Shown piece by piece: positions 5,847 to 7,314 of a stretch of DNA of 7,314 bases. A program made the translations under genes and the position numbers. The DNA is taken from positions 1 to 7,314 of the forward strand of contig JAQCNK010000022.1 of assembly GCA_028275075.1 (NCBI GenBank), given 5' to 3'. The DNA is from Haloarcula sp. (GTDB lineage: Archaea > Halobacteriota > Halobacteria > Halobacteriales > Haloarculaceae). The notes beneath the pieces are model-generated. The model was given only the letters and a program-made list of their open reading frames with translations. It had not been told where the DNA came from and did no database searches. Every line of letters starts with the position of its first letter. Position 1 is the stretch's first letter.

Positions 5847-5926
5847 ATACTGGTGGCTGTAACAAACTGAAGTAATTCGCCATCCCGGGGTGGCGAATAT
5901 CTTTACGAACTTACAGCCACCAGTAT
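5847..5926. repeat. Palindromic hairpin element with perfect 16-bp outer arms
   Basis: ATACTGGTGGCTGTAA (5847-5862) and TTACAGCCACCAGTAT (5911-5926) are exact reverse complements. A nested stem ATTCGCCA (5875-5882) with TGGCGAAT (5891-5898) is also perfect and continues through CCC/GGG (5884-5889). The two stems are separated by a symmetric 12/12-nt internal loop. The last base of the right arm is also the last base of the oxidoreductase stop codon (TGA, minus strand, 5926-5928). It might end or protect the 3' end of that mRNA, but its resemblance to the other elements in the window favours a dispersed repeat. Confidence 0.88.
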
Positions 5927-7314
5927 CAACTGGTACTATCGCTGTTCAACTGCGCGACACAGTCCCGAACGAGCCCGTCGAGGTTTTCTGGGAGCGTCGG
6001 ATGGTAGGCTCGATCCGGAACCGACCGGACATCGAGGCCGAGTTCCACGATGACCTGCAGGGTCTTCGCGACGCTGTCGGCGTGGTAGTGTAGCCCCTGC
6101 CACCCCAGTACCGTCCCGTCGGCTGCGTCAACGACGAGTTTCGACAGTCCTTCGGGGACGTCCTTCGATTTGAACACACCGTCGTCGCTGGCCTGTCTGG
6201 TCGCCACCACCACGTCATAGCCGGCCGCCTCCGCGCTGTGCTCGCTGTGGCCCACACGCGCGAACGGATACACGCCCAACCCCGAGAAAATGACGTGGTG
6301 ATGGCCGTTCTCATATGGTAGCGGCTGCTGGTCCGCGTTTTGACGCAGGATGTTCTGTGCTGCGGTGACCCCTTGTTCTTTCGCGACGTGGAGGATGGGT
6401 TCCTTCCCGTTGACGTCGCCGACGGCGTAGACGTGGCCGGCGTCGGCGGTCTGCATCGTGTCCGTGACCCACTCGCCCTCCGCCGATATCGAGGTCCGCT
6501 CCAGGCCCAGCCCCGAGAGCGTGGGCTTCCGGCCGGTGAAACAGAACAGCTGATCGGCCTCGTAGGTCGCCTCGCTCCCGTCGTCGAACTCGACGTACAG
6601 CCGGACGCCGCCGTCGTCGGTCGCCTCTAGCTCGCACTCGTAGCAGTTGGTCGGTATCTCCACGTCCCAGTTGGCCTCGTATATCTCACGGGCAGCGTCG
6701 CCGAACTCGGGATCGGCCTCGTCTATCGGACGGGAATCGTGTTCGATGACAGTGAGTTCCATCCCGCCGGCTTCGGCGAGGTAGGGGACCATCTCCATCC
6801 CGATGTAGCCAAAGCCCATCACGATACCGGAGTCGGGCAGCTCCGTCGCGTCGAGTACGTCGGCACTGGTCATGTAGTCGACCTCGTCGATACCCGGTGT
6901 GTCCGGGACGTAGACGGTCGAACCGGTGGCAACGACGACGTAGTCCGCCACGTAACTCTCCCCGCCCGCACGGACGGTGTGGTCGTCGACGAACTCGGCG
7001 GTGGCGTGGACGAACGCCACGTCGTCGCGCTCGGCTAGTTCGTGGACCCCGTCGCGGCGGTGCTCGGCCCAGCCCAGCACGTGTTCGTCTTTCCGGTCGA
7101 CTGTCGCTTGGAGGTCAACCTCCGGCGGGTCACCGACGAGCCGCTCGTCGTGGCGTGCCTGGAATCGATGGGCACCCGCTGACAGCACCTCCTTCGACGG
7201 CATACACCCCTTGAGGATGCACAGGCCGCCGCCGGGGTCCCCGTTATCGATGAGTGTGAGTTCGATCCCCTCTACTGGGGCGAGTTCCTCGGCAACGGCC
7301 GCACCGGCGCTCCC
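5926..7314 (-). CDS. Class I pyridine nucleotide-disulfide oxidoreductase (partial, 5' end outside)
   Basis: There are 462 residues in the window, and the frame stays open to the right edge. An internal ATG at 7203 is not the true start, because the redox motif CILKGC (window residues 32-37) lies across and upstream of it. Further family features are GSAGAA at residues 1-6 (end of the FAD dinucleotide fold), ATGS at 129-132, the NAD(P)-binding GFGYIGME at 167-174, the FAD-contact YAVGD at 296-300, and HPTLPE at 438-443 with the catalytic His-Glu pair. The full protein should be about 470 residues, normal for dihydrolipoyl dehydrogenase, mercuric reductase and soluble transhydrogenase relatives. 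The active-site loop CILKGCMPSK differs from the usual CLNVGCIPSK, so the substrate is uncertain. No 2-oxoacid dehydrogenase genes are nearby. It is a cytoplasmic FAD homodimer by family. Confidence 0.88.
   Translation of the reverse strand, partial: GSAGAAVAEELAPVEGIELTLIDNGDPGGGLCILKGCMPSKEVLSAGAHRFQARHDERLVGDPPEVDLQATVDRKDEHVLGWAEHRRDGVHELAERDDVAFVHATAEFVDDHTVRAGGESYVADYVVVATGSTVYVPDTPGIDEVDYMTSADVLDATELPDSGIVMGFGYIGMEMVPYLAEAGGMELTVIEHDSRPIDEADPEFGDAAREIYEANWDVEIPTNCYECELEATDDGGVRLYVEFDDGSEATYEADQLFCFTGRKPTLSGLGLERTSISAEGEWVTDTMQTADAGHVYAVGDVNGKEPILHVAKEQGVTAAQNILRQNADQQPLPYENGHHHVIFSGLGVYPFARVGHSEHSAEAAGYDVVVATRQASDDGVFKSKDVPEGLSKLVVDAADGTVLGWQGLHYHADSVAKTLQVIVELGLDVRSVPDRAYHPTLPENLDGLVRDCVAQLNSDSTS

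Noticed and set aside
2938..5926. CRISPR array or tRNA genes among the intergenic palindromes
   Set aside because: There is no regular repeat-spacer spacing, the elements differ in sequence, and no cloverleaf with T-loop and anticodon features can be drawn.
5890..6093. 67-residue + strand ORF
   Set aside because: It starts inside the loop of a hairpin element and then runs antisense to the conserved C-terminal domain of the oxidoreductase.
5926..7203. Taking ATG at 7203 as the start of the oxidoreductase
   Set aside because: The frame stays open to the window edge and encodes the first redox cysteine and the FAD-binding glycines upstream of this Met, so the Met is internal.

Overview
The window looks like chromosomal DNA from a halophilic archaeon (class Halobacteria). 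Haloarcula or a close relative is the best guess from the carotenoid gene order, but that is an inference. The signs are GC-rich coding sequence, acidic proteins, ATGA-type overlaps, a TATA-like box spaced for leaderless transcription, and a bacterioruberin pigment cluster.

Positions 1-1809 (+) hold the end of a C50-carotenoid operon: the last codons of a CrtD-like desaturase, a complete UbiA-family lycopene elongase (lyeJ) and a complete carotenoid hydratase (cruF). Each gene overlaps the next. Together these enzymes convert lycopene to the red membrane pigment bacterioruberin. Positions 1861-2856 (-) encode a convergent DUF368 membrane protein, a family that includes polyprenyl-phosphate translocases.

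Positions 3309-4373 (+) encode an actin-superfamily protein of the volactin/salactin type, with a well-placed promoter. Positions 4588-5682 (+) encode an HNH nuclease-domain protein carrying a C-terminal hairpin of two membrane segments. It is more AT-rich than its neighbours and looks accessory. Positions 5926-7314 (-) hold most of a class I pyridine nucleotide-disulfide oxidoreductase that runs off the right edge.

The most unusual content is non-coding. Four compact palindromic elements of about 80-86 nt lie in the two intergenic regions around the actin-HNH pair, at 2938-3020, 3074-3159, 5734-5819 and 5847-5926. The second and third are 78/86 identical direct copies that bracket the actin and HNH genes, and their differences include a compensatory base-pair change. 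The first and fourth have perfect 17-bp and 16-bp outer arms. All share ATAC...GTAT termini. The sequence on both sides of the 3074-3159 copy resembles the two halves of the 5847-5926 element, which suggests that one hairpin element inserted into another. The elements occur in both divergent and convergent intergenic contexts, so a dispersed mobile or REP-like repeat explains them better than simple terminators.
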